Notes under the pieces: generated by a model
The model's input: the letters and a program-made list of their open reading frames with translations, nothing else
The model's database searches: none
What the model was told of the DNA's origin: nothing
Position numbers and translations under genes: made by a program
Shown here: one piece after another, positions 8,695 through 17,045 of the stretch
Numbering within the stretch: position 1 is the first letter of the stretch
Layout of the letters: every line of letters starts with the position of its first letter
Assembly (NCBI RefSeq): GCF_010730355.1
Contig: NZ_AP022576.1
Location: 6,014,001 to 6,078,000 of the forward strand
Direction of reading: 5' to 3'
DNA length: 64,000 bases
Source: Mycobacterium florentinum
GTDB taxonomy: Bacteria; Actinomycetota; Actinomycetes; Mycobacteriales; Mycobacteriaceae

Positions 8695-9321
8695 GTGACA
8701 CTTCCCGCTGCCCCGATGGGGCGCCGCGATCGGCGAAAGGCCGAGGCCCGGCAACGGCTCCTCAACGCGGCCCATCGGCTGATCGCCGAGAACGGGGTGG
8801 CGGACCTTCGAATCGGCGATGTCACCGATCTTGCCGATCTGGGCTTCGGCACCTTTTACACCTATTTCCCGTCCAAGGACGCGCTCCTCGAGGCGGTCGT
8901 GGCCGACTTGCTGGCGGGCCTGGCCGCGAGGATTGGTTCCGACGCGCTCGAGTTCGCCGACCCCGCCGAGGCGGCGTCGGCGTCCTACCGGCGTTTTCTG
9001 CGGTTCAGTCGGGACGAACCCGAACTGGCCCGGGTGTTGGTCGAGCTCGACCGGGTCAATGCGATTTTCGAGGACGCCGTGACACCGTGGGCGATGGAGA
9101 CCCTGGCCCGCGGCCGCAAGTCTGGCCGATTCGCTATCGACGATCTGGAGCTGGCCCTGACATCTATTGTGGGTGCCGCGCTGGCCGCCATCCGGTCGAT
9201 CCTGGCCGGCCGATTGCCCCCGGGCCCCAAGACGGAGTCGCGCGGCGCGGAGATGATGCTGCGCGGCTTCGGCGTCGACCCGGCCTCCGCGCGAGAGATC
9301 GCGCGCCGGAAGCTGCCGTAG
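8695..9321 (+). CDS. TetR family transcriptional regulator
   Basis: The protein is 208 residues from GTG 8695. The HTH is RLLNAAHRLIAENGVAD followed by DVTDLADLGFGTFYTYFPSK. It is closely similar to the regulator at 2337-2969, including GSFYNYF/GTFYTYF and a common C-terminal EDAV...RG..SGRF block, so the two are duplicates. In-frame codons reach back to 8602, but that would overlap the divergent flavoenzyme start at 8624. A TCAA-GA-TTGA palindrome at 8657-8666 lies in the shared promoter region. Confidence 0.85.
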   Translation: MTLPAAPMGRRDRRKAEARQRLLNAAHRLIAENGVADLRIGDVTDLADLGFGTFYTYFPSKDALLEAVVADLLAGLAARIGSDALEFADPAEAASASYRRFLRFSRDEPELARVLVELDRVNAIFEDAVTPWAMETLARGRKSGRFAIDDLELALTSIVGAALAAIRSILAGRLPPGPKTESRGAEMMLRGFGVDPASAREIARRKLP

Positions 9322-9484
9322 CTGGACGTCCGCCGCCTTTGGCGATCTGCCATACATAGTGGTTCTAACGCACGGGATTTCGAGTTCATCGGCAATGATG
9401 ACGCCGTTGCGCAGTGGTCCGTCTGCCGTGCGCGCGGCACGGTCTCGGCGGCCCCGCCCGATCGTTCGGCAGCGGATTGGGCAC

Positions 9485-9516
9485 TGAAATCTATTTCAGG
9501 ATTGAAAAAAATTTCA
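9485..9516. promoter_or_regulatory. Candidate operator, copy 2 of the 32-bp nested palindrome
   Basis: This is an exact match to TGAA-N5-TTTCA-N4-TGAAA-N5-TTCA, 45 bp upstream of the FPRW-B start at 9561. Here the outer arms extend, giving four alternating TGAAA/TTTCA pentamers at 9-bp spacing. The rest of the 238-bp gap 9322-9560 shows no gene. Confidence 0.65.
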
Positions 9517-9560
9517 GCGAGGATTAGTTTGGTAGTCGCCGTCCTTAAGGAGTCGCCGTC

Positions 9561-10379
9561 ATGGCAGTGCAACACGACCTTGGCCACGAGACTGTCCGTG
9601 AAATGGCGAAATCGGCAAGTTCGGGCGACCCGCTCAGCGCGTCGGGATTGTCCGCGACCGGGGTCCAGCGAACGTTCCAGCGTGTATGCGCTCTTAGCGG
9701 AATCGTCTGCCCGCTGTTGTTCTTTGGCGGCCTGCTGCTGTGTGCGTTCTTGCCACCACTGCGGCCCGGCGCATCGGCGATCGAGATCGCCGCGCACTAC
9801 CAGCAGCACGCAACCGGAATCCGGTTTGGTACGGCGCTGATCCTTCTCGCGTCGATGTTCTACATCGCCTACTCGGGAGCGATTTACGGTCAAATTCGCC
9901 GTATCCCCGGCTCCGGTCACACCGCGGCCGGCATTGCTCTGGCCGGGGGAGCGGTGGCCGCGGTGACGTTCATGATCCCCGCGATGTTGTGGGCGGTCAC
10001 CGCGTTTCGTCCGGACCGGTCACCGGAGGCCACGCAGACGCTGAACGACGTGGCTTGGTTCATCGTGGTGATGCCGTGGGCGCCGTTCATGGCGCAGAAC
10101 TTTGCGTTCGCGTTTGCGATCCTCACCGACTCCCGACAGAGGCCCCTGTTTCCGCGTTGGCTTGGTTACCTCAACATCTGGGCCACCCTCGTCTATACCC
10201 CGGCAATCGTGTTGCAGTTCTTCAAGGACGGTCCGTTCGCGTGGAACGGCATCTTCGTATTCTGGTTGCCTGCGGTGGTATTCGGCATTCAGTTCGTCGC
10301 AAACACTGTCTGGCTGCTCAAGGCGGTGACCTATCCGACCTCCTCGGTCGGCGACCACGTCGACCGCGATAGCGCCTGA
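9561..10379 (+). CDS. FPRW-family membrane protein B
   Basis: A 272-residue membrane protein with six likely spans. A roughly 30-residue soluble N-terminus precedes FQRVCALSGIVCPLLFFGG. Family marks are the FLPPLRPGASAIEIA loop, FRPDRSPEA...LNDVAW, and FPRWLGYLNIW...FFKDGPFAWNG. AAGGAG lies 9 bp before ATG 9561. It begins a two-gene run with FPRW-C (5-bp gap), so two diverged copies are made together and could form a heteromer. A 32-bp candidate operator lies directly upstream. Function is unknown. Confidence 0.82.
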   Translation: MAVQHDLGHETVREMAKSASSGDPLSASGLSATGVQRTFQRVCALSGIVCPLLFFGGLLLCAFLPPLRPGASAIEIAAHYQQHATGIRFGTALILLASMFYIAYSGAIYGQIRRIPGSGHTAAGIALAGGAVAAVTFMIPAMLWAVTAFRPDRSPEATQTLNDVAWFIVVMPWAPFMAQNFAFAFAILTDSRQRPLFPRWLGYLNIWATLVYTPAIVLQFFKDGPFAWNGIFVFWLPAVVFGIQFVANTVWLLKAVTYPTSSVGDHVDRDSA

Positions 10380-10384
10380 CTGCA

Positions 10385-11101
10385 ATGAACGATGCGCGGC
10401 TGCTGAAGGTTGGCATCTGGAGCGGGCCCGCGATGGCAGTTGTCACCCTGGTCGGCGCTGTCCTAGTCGGACGATTCATTCCGCCGTTCATGGAACCGTC
10501 GAGTGCCGCGGCCGTGGTAGCGGCAAAGTACGCCGAACACGCTACGAGCGTGCGCATCGGCGCGATCGTCTCGGCCATCGGGCTGGCGCTCATCGCACCG
10601 TTCGGTGCCGCGCTGGCGGCGCAGACGCGGCCGGCCGAAGGTGCGCGTCCGTTTCTCACCTACGTACAGATCGCGTCCGTCGCGGTCGCCAGTGTCTTTG
10701 TCGTACTGGCCTGCACGATCTGGGCGCTCACCGCGTTTCGCCCCGGCGACTATCCGCCCGAGATTGTGCGGTACAGCAACGATCTCGCGTACTTCCTGTT
10801 CATCTTCACCTGGCCTCCGTTCACGGTCTGGTTTATCGCGATCGCGCTTGCGGCGTTCAAAGACGGCGAGCGGGCGCCGTTTCCGCGGTGGTCCGGGTAT
10901 CTGTGCCTCTGGCTCGCGGTGCAAATCTCGGCGGGCGCCTTGATCGCGTTCTTCAAGGCGGGGCCGTTCGCGTACAACGGGCTGTTCGCTCTCTACCTTC
11001 CCGTCGCACTCTTCTTCGTCTGGGTCGTCGCGATGACCTTCGTGATGCTGCGGAACCTCTCCGGCGAGCGCCGGGTCACCGAATACCAAACAGGACCTTA
11101 G
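10385..11101 (+). CDS. FPRW-family membrane protein C
   Basis: This 238-residue membrane protein has the family core as FPRWSGYLCLW...FFKAGPFAYNG, with FRPGDYPPE...SNDLAY upstream and about six spans. It starts 5 bp after FPRW-B, so the two are co-transcribed. It ends 1 bp before the convergent stop of the swivel-domain gene at 11103, leaving no room for a separate terminator. Sequence divergence from FPRW-B is high, so the duplication is old. Confidence 0.82.
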   Translation: MNDARLLKVGIWSGPAMAVVTLVGAVLVGRFIPPFMEPSSAAAVVAAKYAEHATSVRIGAIVSAIGLALIAPFGAALAAQTRPAEGARPFLTYVQIASVAVASVFVVLACTIWALTAFRPGDYPPEIVRYSNDLAYFLFIFTWPPFTVWFIAIALAAFKDGERAPFPRWSGYLCLWLAVQISAGALIAFFKAGPFAYNGLFALYLPVALFFVWVVAMTFVMLRNLSGERRVTEYQTGP

Positions 11102-11102
11102 A

Positions 11103-12713
11103 TTACGGCCGCACCCGGACGGTGCCCGCATCGCCGTCGACCGTCACCCGGTCACCGGTGCGCAACCTGCGGCTGCCGTCCACAGTATTGATTACACAGG
11201 GGATTCCGAGTTCGCGGGCGACGATCGCGCCGTGTGATAGCGATCCGCCGATGTCAATGACCACCGCCGCGGCCACCGAGAGTAGCGGAGCCCAAGACGG
11301 ATCGGTGATGCGGCACACCAGGATTTCTCCGGGTTCGAATTCATCAGCCTGGTCGTCGTCCGCGTCGTGGACGACCCGCACCGTGCCTTCGATTGTCCCG
11401 GGGCTGACACCCATGCCCGAGACGATCTCAACACGTTCGGTCGACGGGGCGCCGCGGTCTAACGGCAGCGGTGTGGGGTTGCCCTGCCAGGTCGGCGGCA
11501 GATCCAAGCTCCGGTAACGGGTGTAGAGCTCGCGGCGCTCCGCAATCGCATCGCCGCGCGGGACGCGGGGGTCGGCGAGCAGTTCGTCGAGGGTCAGGAA
11601 GAACACGTCCTCGGCATCGCCGAGCACACCCTCGTCGGCTAGCGACGCGCCGATGGCTCGGGCACCCGCGCGCATCCCGTCCATGGCCAACAGGAACCCG
11701 GCCTTTCCGACCTCGCGGCCGAGTACGAATCGTCGTGTCAACGCCAGCATCGGCGCCAGTAGCGGCCGGCGCGACCACGGGAGGCGTTCCCGCAGTTCGC
11801 GTTCGGCGGTTTCCCGTGATGTCCGAGTGGACGCCGCGTTGGCCAACGGATCTGCGCCGGACTTGCGGTACGACTCGGCCAAAGCCCGGATCGGTGTCAG
11901 GTCCTCACGCCAGGAGCGGCTCGACACGTCGCCCTCACCGCGGCCATGGTAGCCGTGGCGGCGCACGAACTCGCGCTCCGTAAGCTGCCCGCCGGCCACC
12001 TCGCGCAGGTCGGCGACCACCGCCGACTCTTCCATGCCGCCATAGCCGCTCACCAGAGCCCTCTCGCGCCCGTCCATCCCCGCCGCCGCGCACAGCTTGG
12101 CGAGCTGGTCGTAGCAGGCCTGGGCCAACAGCGTGACGATGCAATGCGCACGCATCACCGGGACGTAGCGGCGGCTGCCTTCGGAAAGCAACGCGAGCCC
12201 CTCGGCCACTCCGTTGGGGGGGCGGTCACAGACGTTATCCGTCCACCACGCGTAATTGTCTGCCCGGTAAGCGGCGACCTGGCGCGGTGTCCGGGCCAGG
12301 TTCCAGGGCATCTTCGCCACTACTATCGGATAGCGCTGGGGCACAGGACGATTGGTCTCTTGCGACATTTTGGCACCAAAGAACTGGATCTCCACCGCGT
12401 CACCGGAGGTGCCGGGCATCCGGTCGCCAAAGGCACGAAATGTGTTGACATTGGCCGCGTATCGGCCGTAGAAGATGCAGCCGAACCGCCGGTTGACGTC
12501 GGATACATCGGGCGGGCGGGGCCACGCGCCCAGGGCAACGACGACTTGCGAAAGCACCTGTTCGGTCAGTCCGCCCCAGATGCTCCAGCCCAGCGGCGTG
12601 TGCACGCCGGGGGCCGCCTCGGCGACATTGCCCGTCGAAAAGAAGGTCGTCGGGGAGCTGACCATGTGCAACAGGTTCGCCTGCTCGGCGATCGGCGCGA
12701 TTGGGTTACTCAT
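11103..12713 (-). CDS. PEP-utilising (His swivel) domain protein without ATP-grasp domain
   Basis: This 536-residue protein has a C-terminal PEP-utilisers mobile domain: SPGTIEGTVRVV, then EILVCRITDPSWAPL and GGSLSHGAIVARELGIP, with the phospho-carrier His at 494. The middle has RRHGYHGRGEGD and SWRED, as in the substrate-binding part of rifampicin phosphotransferase and PEP-synthase-like proteins. The usual N-terminal ATP-grasp domain of about 300 residues is absent. It is paralogous to 52219-53841. ATG 12713 is used; an open frame continues upstream to 13754 but runs antisense through the AveC-like gene. The mode of phosphate supply, if any, is unknown. Confidence 0.82.
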   Translation of the reverse strand: MSNPIAPIAEQANLLHMVSSPTTFFSTGNVAEAAPGVHTPLGWSIWGGLTEQVLSQVVVALGAWPRPPDVSDVNRRFGCIFYGRYAANVNTFRAFGDRMPGTSGDAVEIQFFGAKMSQETNRPVPQRYPIVVAKMPWNLARTPRQVAAYRADNYAWWTDNVCDRPPNGVAEGLALLSEGSRRYVPVMRAHCIVTLLAQACYDQLAKLCAAAGMDGRERALVSGYGGMEESAVVADLREVAGGQLTEREFVRRHGYHGRGEGDVSSRSWREDLTPIRALAESYRKSGADPLANAASTRTSRETAERELRERLPWSRRPLLAPMLALTRRFVLGREVGKAGFLLAMDGMRAGARAIGASLADEGVLGDAEDVFFLTLDELLADPRVPRGDAIAERRELYTRYRSLDLPPTWQGNPTPLPLDRGAPSTERVEIVSGMGVSPGTIEGTVRVVHDADDDQADEFEPGEILVCRITDPSWAPLLSVAAAVVIDIGGSLSHGAIVARELGIPCVINTVDGSRRLRTGDRVTVDGDAGTVRVRP

Positions 12714-12733
12714 CGCGGTTAATATACGACATG

Positions 12734-12773
12734 TGGAACATGGTACAAGAAGTGTTCCATGTGCTATGTTCCA
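12734..12773. promoter_or_regulatory. Candidate operator: TGGAACA / TGTTCCA / TGTTCCA cluster
   Basis: TGGAACA at 12734-12740 and TGTTCCA at 12753-12759 form an inverted repeat; a second TGTTCCA lies at 12767-12773. All are in the 63-bp gap between the divergent swivel-domain gene and the AveC-like gene. The most likely binder is the TetR encoded at 13857 in the same operon. Confidence 0.5.
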
Positions 12774-12776
12774 ACG

Positions 12777-13856
12777 ATGGACGCCGGCGTCGACGTGGTC
12801 GTGCCCATCCACCGCACGGGCGCACGGACCGCCAACCCGGTCCGGCCGTCCGGCAAGGTGTGGCTGTGGGCCGCTTTGGGTCTGGCGCTGGTGGGGCTGG
12901 CAGTCAGCTGCTGGACCAGGTGGCTGCTGTCCCCGCAGGCCACCCCCGTTGATCCCGGCCCCGACCCGTACCCCTTCGGCTGGGTCATTCGGCTGACGGA
13001 GGCGATCAGCCTCTCGGTGTTCGCCTTCTTGCTCTGGTTCACGCTGTTGCGACCGGCGTATCGGCAGCGGGCCATCACCCTGGACGGAAAGCTGTTCTTG
13101 GGGGGCCTGTTCGCGTCGGTCCTCGATGTGTTGTGCCAGATGTTCAACCCCACCTGGGCGATGAACGCTCACTCGCTGAACCTGGGCACGTGGGCCGGGC
13201 AGTTCCCGGGGTTCGCGGCACCCCAGGCCGACCGATGGGCCTGGAGCCTGGGCTGGTGCATGCCCGCCTATATCTGGTTGGGGGTGGGTGCGGCGATTGT
13301 GGGCTGCGCGTACTTGGACATGTTGCGCCGGAGGTTCCCCCGGTTGAGCACGGTCGCGCTGTACGCGGTCGTGCTGGCGACTTTCATGACGGCCTTCGGG
13401 TGCCTGGCCACCGTATGGAACCGCACCGGCGTCTATACCTACGTATCGTCGCCGAACGCGCTGACGCTGTGGGCCGACACCACCCACCGGCTCCCGCTGA
13501 CCGAGTTGCTGTTCATCTCGTCGTACTGTCTGATGTTCACCTGGTTGCGCGACGGACGCGACGCCAACGGGCGTTGCGCGGTCGACCGCGACGTCGACGC
13601 ATCGGCGCTGGGCCCCAGGTTCAAGACGATGCTGTCCAGCCTGGCGGTGTGTGGTTGGGCGGGCTTCACCACCCTGGTGGCCTACCAGGTACCCAACGAC
13701 TGGGTGGCCATGACCGGCGGCGTGAACAGCATACCGGTGCTGCCGTCCTACCAACAGGGCAGCATCTACTGTGGTCAGCCCGGAAAGCCGTTATGTCCCA
13801 ATCAGTATCTGAATCAGCTGAAGCGGACCCAAAGCACCACATCCGGAGGCGGTTAG
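12777..13856 (+). CDS. AveC-like spirocyclase family membrane protein 1
   Basis: A 359-residue polytopic protein with about seven to eight spans, in the size range of AveC. AveC is the Streptomyces avermectin-cluster membrane protein that acts in spiroketal formation and dehydration. Motifs: TLDGKLFLGG, then a DVLCQMFNP turn and MNAHSLNLGTW; later RTGVYTYV and the short RLPLTEL. It lacks the acidic Glu seen before the G-Y-Y motif in copies 2, 4 and 6 (FGCLATVWNRTG here), so its chemistry may differ. ATG 12777 is preferred to ATG 12759. Its stop abuts the TetR start with no gap. Confidence 0.75.
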   Translation: MDAGVDVVVPIHRTGARTANPVRPSGKVWLWAALGLALVGLAVSCWTRWLLSPQATPVDPGPDPYPFGWVIRLTEAISLSVFAFLLWFTLLRPAYRQRAITLDGKLFLGGLFASVLDVLCQMFNPTWAMNAHSLNLGTWAGQFPGFAAPQADRWAWSLGWCMPAYIWLGVGAAIVGCAYLDMLRRRFPRLSTVALYAVVLATFMTAFGCLATVWNRTGVYTYVSSPNALTLWADTTHRLPLTELLFISSYCLMFTWLRDGRDANGRCAVDRDVDASALGPRFKTMLSSLAVCGWAGFTTLVAYQVPNDWVAMTGGVNSIPVLPSYQQGSIYCGQPGKPLCPNQYLNQLKRTQSTTSGGG

Positions 13857-14477
13857 ATGGTCGCCATGCTTCCGGAAAACATCGGCCCCGCCGTCCCAGA
13901 GCAGGTGCTGGCCGCTGCCCGTCGTTGCTTCGCGCGCTACGGCGTCGACCGAACCACGATGGACGACATCGCCAAGGAATCAGGCATCGGGCGCACCGGT
14001 TTGTACCGGCTCGGGCTGACTCGCCCCGAGATCACCGAGGCCGCGATCGTGACCAGGCTGCGGGAACTCGGGGAGGGCATTCGGCCCATCGCCGACCGCG
14101 ACGCCCCGTTCGACGAGCTGCTGCTGGAGACCTCGATCGCCACCGTGGATGCGGCCCGCTCGGATCCGGAACTGCGCCACCTGCTGGACACCACCACAAC
14201 CGTTTCCCTGCACCGGCTGATCACCGGCCACGAATCCTCCATGCAGGGAATCGTTTTGGATGTCTTGGGTCCGATGCTGCGGCGTGCGCGTGAGCGCGGC
14301 GAGATCCGGCCCGAAGTCGACGACGACCGCGCCGTCGAGTGGCTGCGTGGTGTCTACCTGATGTTGATGCTGCGGGAGGACCTCGATGCCGAGGCCGAGA
14401 AGGCGCTCGTCGCCGATTTCGTGCTGCCCTCCCTGGTCGCAAACCGCACGACTCCGAGAAAGAGAGCGAAGAGATGA
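13857..14477 (+). CDS. TetR family transcriptional regulator
   Basis: The product has 206 residues. The HTH is VLAAARRCFARYGVDRT, then DDIAKESGIGRTGLYRLGL. It lies inside an operon rather than divergent to it: ATG 13857 follows the AveC-like stop directly, and its own stop overlaps the next flavoenzyme start (ATGA). It is a paralogue of the TetR at 27161, which also neighbours an AveC-like gene. This suggests that this TetR type and AveC-like genes were duplicated together. Confidence 0.85.
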   Translation: MVAMLPENIGPAVPEQVLAAARRCFARYGVDRTTMDDIAKESGIGRTGLYRLGLTRPEITEAAIVTRLRELGEGIRPIADRDAPFDELLLETSIATVDAARSDPELRHLLDTTTTVSLHRLITGHESSMQGIVLDVLGPMLRRARERGEIRPEVDDDRAVEWLRGVYLMLMLREDLDAEAEKALVADFVLPSLVANRTTPRKRAKR

Positions 14478-15868
14478 TCTCCAACGCCCATGACGAACTC
14501 GCCGATCGCGGACCGGTCTACATCGTCGGTGCCGGGCCGTCCGGCCTCACCGCCGCCTATCGGATACGGGCGCAAGGGATTCCGGCCGTCATTCTGGAGA
14601 AGCGCGATCGCACTGGCGGCATGATCCACACCCACCGCGAGCAGGGCTACCTGATGGAGGAGGGGGCCACGATTTTGCCGAGTGCCTACGAGCCGGTGGT
14701 CAAACTCGCCCACGAGATCGGCAGTGGCGATGACCTGATCCCGGCCGGGTCGATCATCGGTTTCGCACGCGACAACGTTATTCACAACCTGCGGTCGGAT
14801 CACCTCTTTCTCGACGTCCTCAAGACGCCGCTGGTATCGCTGAAGTCCAAGGCGTTGATGGCCCGCTTCGGTATCGACGCGACCCGAGCAAGCAAGCTAC
14901 TCAACTACGAAGACCTCTCTCGCGCTTCAGCGTTCGACACCATGACACCGCGCGAATACTGCTCGTTGCACCTCGGCCTGTCCGGGGAGGTTTACGACTA
15001 CGTCATCAATTCGACGGTGCGCGGAGTGCTGGGTGTGCGCGGGGACGCCATCTCGAACCTGGAGCTGTTCTTCATGCTCTACAACATCTTGGGCAGCAAG
15101 CTTTATGCGTTCCGCGAGGGATACTCGACCTACGTCGACCGCCTCTCCCAGGGCATGGACATCCGGCTCAATACCACCGTGCAAGAGGTCAGAGAGGGCG
15201 TCGACGGCGTGACCGTCACCTGGACGGGCGCCGATGGTGTCACGCACACCGAATCCGGTGCGGGCGCGGTGATTACCGCTCGCGGCGACACCATCCCGGA
15301 CCTCGTGCCCGGTCATTTCGACGCCGCTTCGGAGGCATTCCTGCGTGGTCTGCGCTACACGAAGTGCGTGGTGATGAACACCGGTGTGACTCGAAAGCCC
15401 AAGGGCATCGTGGCATCGGTCATCAACATCCCCGAACCGGTCGATCCCGATCTGATGGGCTTCACCTGTGAGCACAACAAGGCGCCGGGCCGTGCGCCGG
15501 AGGGCCATGGCCTGCTCGACATCCTGACGATGACCGAATTCGCCGAGCGGATCATCGACGAGGACGACGACACCATCCGCACCGAAATCCTGCGCAGGAT
15601 GGAAAAACTCATTCCGGGTGTCACCGACACCGTGGACTACACCCGCATCGCCCGGTGGAACGAAGTTATCGTCTACAGCAGGCCCGGGCTCTACAAGGAA
15701 CTCGGCCAGTTCCAGGCGCGGCAGGCGGCGACCACTTCTCGCATCCAATTGGCCGGGGTGTTTCGGTCCTCGTCGAATATGTGCACGGCGACGGTATCCG
15801 GCGAACGTGCGGCGGCAGAGCTGTTGGCCCAGTTGCGCGCGCCGCTCCGGCGCTTTGTCGCGGTGTAG
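14474..15868 (+). CDS. FAD-dependent amine oxidase/protoporphyrinogen oxidase-like protein
   Basis: This 464-residue flavoprotein has GAGPSG at 19-24 and an acidic strand end (VILEKRDRTGG). The C-terminal FAD motif is LAGVFRSSSN followed by SGERAAAELL. The fold is the flavin amine oxidase group that includes PPOX, HpnE and CrtI-like enzymes. Its closest relative in the window is 30575-31930; both share GYLME(E/A)G(A/T)TILP, LSYEDLS-type and EHNKAPGRAP blocks. ATGA overlap with the TetR gene. In both loci the next gene is an EPD membrane protein, which implies a joint reaction. Substrate unknown. Confidence 0.83.
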   Translation: MISNAHDELADRGPVYIVGAGPSGLTAAYRIRAQGIPAVILEKRDRTGGMIHTHREQGYLMEEGATILPSAYEPVVKLAHEIGSGDDLIPAGSIIGFARDNVIHNLRSDHLFLDVLKTPLVSLKSKALMARFGIDATRASKLLNYEDLSRASAFDTMTPREYCSLHLGLSGEVYDYVINSTVRGVLGVRGDAISNLELFFMLYNILGSKLYAFREGYSTYVDRLSQGMDIRLNTTVQEVREGVDGVTVTWTGADGVTHTESGAGAVITARGDTIPDLVPGHFDAASEAFLRGLRYTKCVVMNTGVTRKPKGIVASVINIPEPVDPDLMGFTCEHNKAPGRAPEGHGLLDILTMTEFAERIIDEDDDTIRTEILRRMEKLIPGVTDTVDYTRIARWNEVIVYSRPGLYKELGQFQARQAATTSRIQLAGVFRSSSNMCTATVSGERAAAELLAQLRAPLRRFVAV

Positions 15869-15995
15869 CGAAACGTTGCGCCCCACGGCAGGCCGTCCTG
15901 AGGTCTGAAAGCCGTTGTGCAGCTGAGGCATCGGTCGCTGTGTTCAACAGCTGCCGGAGTCATCAGGAGGCACGGGACTGAGGCCGGCAATCGAA

Positions 15996-16027
15996 TGAAT
16001 ATAATTTCATTCTTGAAATAGCATTCA
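15996..16027. promoter_or_regulatory. Candidate operator, copy 3 of the 32-bp nested palindrome
   Basis: This is an exact match to TGAA-N5-TTTCA-N4-TGAAA-N5-TTCA, 99 bp upstream of the EPD1 start. Over 36 positions (15994-16029) it shares about 26 bases with copy 1 (2285-2320), well beyond the symmetric core. It implies that EPD1 can be transcribed on its own and shares a regulator with the 2.3 kb locus. Confidence 0.65.
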
Positions 16028-16126
16028 TATCCCGATAGGCTTTGCAGTGTCCTAGTCCGGGCTCGGCGGATCGCCCGGGCAAGTGGCGTGCGGAGTGCGC
16101 GCTGTGGTTCGAAGCAAAGGGAAGAG

Positions 16127-16999
16127 ATGACGGCGTTCGTTCCTATGCACATGGCCCCACCGATCCCGGCGCATCCGACGACGCCGATGCCCTTTGTGCC
16201 CGAGGTGCTGTTCACGATCTTCCTCGGAATTCCCGTGCTTTTCGGTGTCTTCTTCGCCATCAAACACCTGGTCACGGGCCGTGGCCCATTGCTGGCGTAC
16301 TGCCTGATCGGGGGCGGCATCGCCTGCCTATTCGAACCGATCGTCGACACGTTGGGCCTCTGCTACATACGTCAGGGCGCGGTCACGACCACGTTTTCGT
16401 CGATGGGCCGGGACTTCCCGTTGTTCATCAACTTCGTTTACATCTGGTACGTCGGCGGGCTGGCCTACCTGGCTTGTCGCATCTATCAGACGGGCGTCAC
16501 GCGGAAAGCGGTTTTCCAGCTGTATCTGATCGATGTGTTCATCAACATCTGGCTGGAAAGCCCCGGCGTACTGATGGGCGCCTACGAGTACTACGGTCCG
16601 CAACCGCTGAACTTCTGGGGTCTGCCGCTGTGGTGGGTCTGCGTCAATCCGCTGATGCCGATGACGGCCGGGGCCTTGATCTACCGGCTGAGCCCCCACC
16701 TCGACCGCTGGCGGCTAGCCCTGGTCATCGCATTCATTCCGATGTCCGACGGGATAGCCAATGGAGCCGCCGCGTGGCCGGTGTGGACGGCGCTGAACCT
16801 CAACGCCCACGTGGGATTCACCTATCTGGCGTGGCTGATCACCCTGGGATTGGCGTTGACGTGCGTGTGGATTCTGTCGTTCGTTGTTGGACGGCCCGAC
16901 GACGAGGTTTTCATCACCTCTAAGGTCGGCATCATCAAGGCCGCCATCTTCGGTGCCCCAGAACAAGACAAGGTCCCGGTCGCTGTATCCGCTCCCTGA
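16127..16999 (+). CDS. EPD-type membrane protein 1 (putative distant AveC/carotenoid cyclase-like)
   Basis: A 290-residue protein with about seven spans. Key intramembrane residues are FEPIVDTLGL at 69-78 (Glu70, Asp74), IDVFINIWLE at 135-144, GAYEYYG at 151-157, LPLWWVCVN near 174 and MSDG later. The same ordered pattern occurs in 31927-32751 and 32748-33554. The D...E...G-x-Y-x-Y-x-G pattern is also seen in AveC-like copies 2 and 4, so I infer distant homology. Carotenoid hydratase/cyclase membrane proteins show a similar E...G-Y-Y arrangement. ATG 16127 follows AGGGAAGAG; ATG 16088 is rejected. It lies downstream of a PPOX-like flavoenzyme. Confidence 0.68.
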   Translation: MTAFVPMHMAPPIPAHPTTPMPFVPEVLFTIFLGIPVLFGVFFAIKHLVTGRGPLLAYCLIGGGIACLFEPIVDTLGLCYIRQGAVTTTFSSMGRDFPLFINFVYIWYVGGLAYLACRIYQTGVTRKAVFQLYLIDVFINIWLESPGVLMGAYEYYGPQPLNFWGLPLWWVCVNPLMPMTAGALIYRLSPHLDRWRLALVIAFIPMSDGIANGAAAWPVWTALNLNAHVGFTYLAWLITLGLALTCVWILSFVVGRPDDEVFITSKVGIIKAAIFGAPEQDKVPVAVSAP

Positions 17000-17045
17000 G
17001 CGGTCAGCGAGATCGATTCAGCGAATAGGCTTACAGCGTCGGCGA

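Noticed and set aside
12714..13754. Upstream extension of the minus-strand swivel-domain frame (up to 883 residues), which might have supplied the missing ATP-grasp domain
   Set aside because: The extension is antisense to the AveC-like gene, is rich in Arg, Gln and Pro, and contains no ATP-grasp motif.
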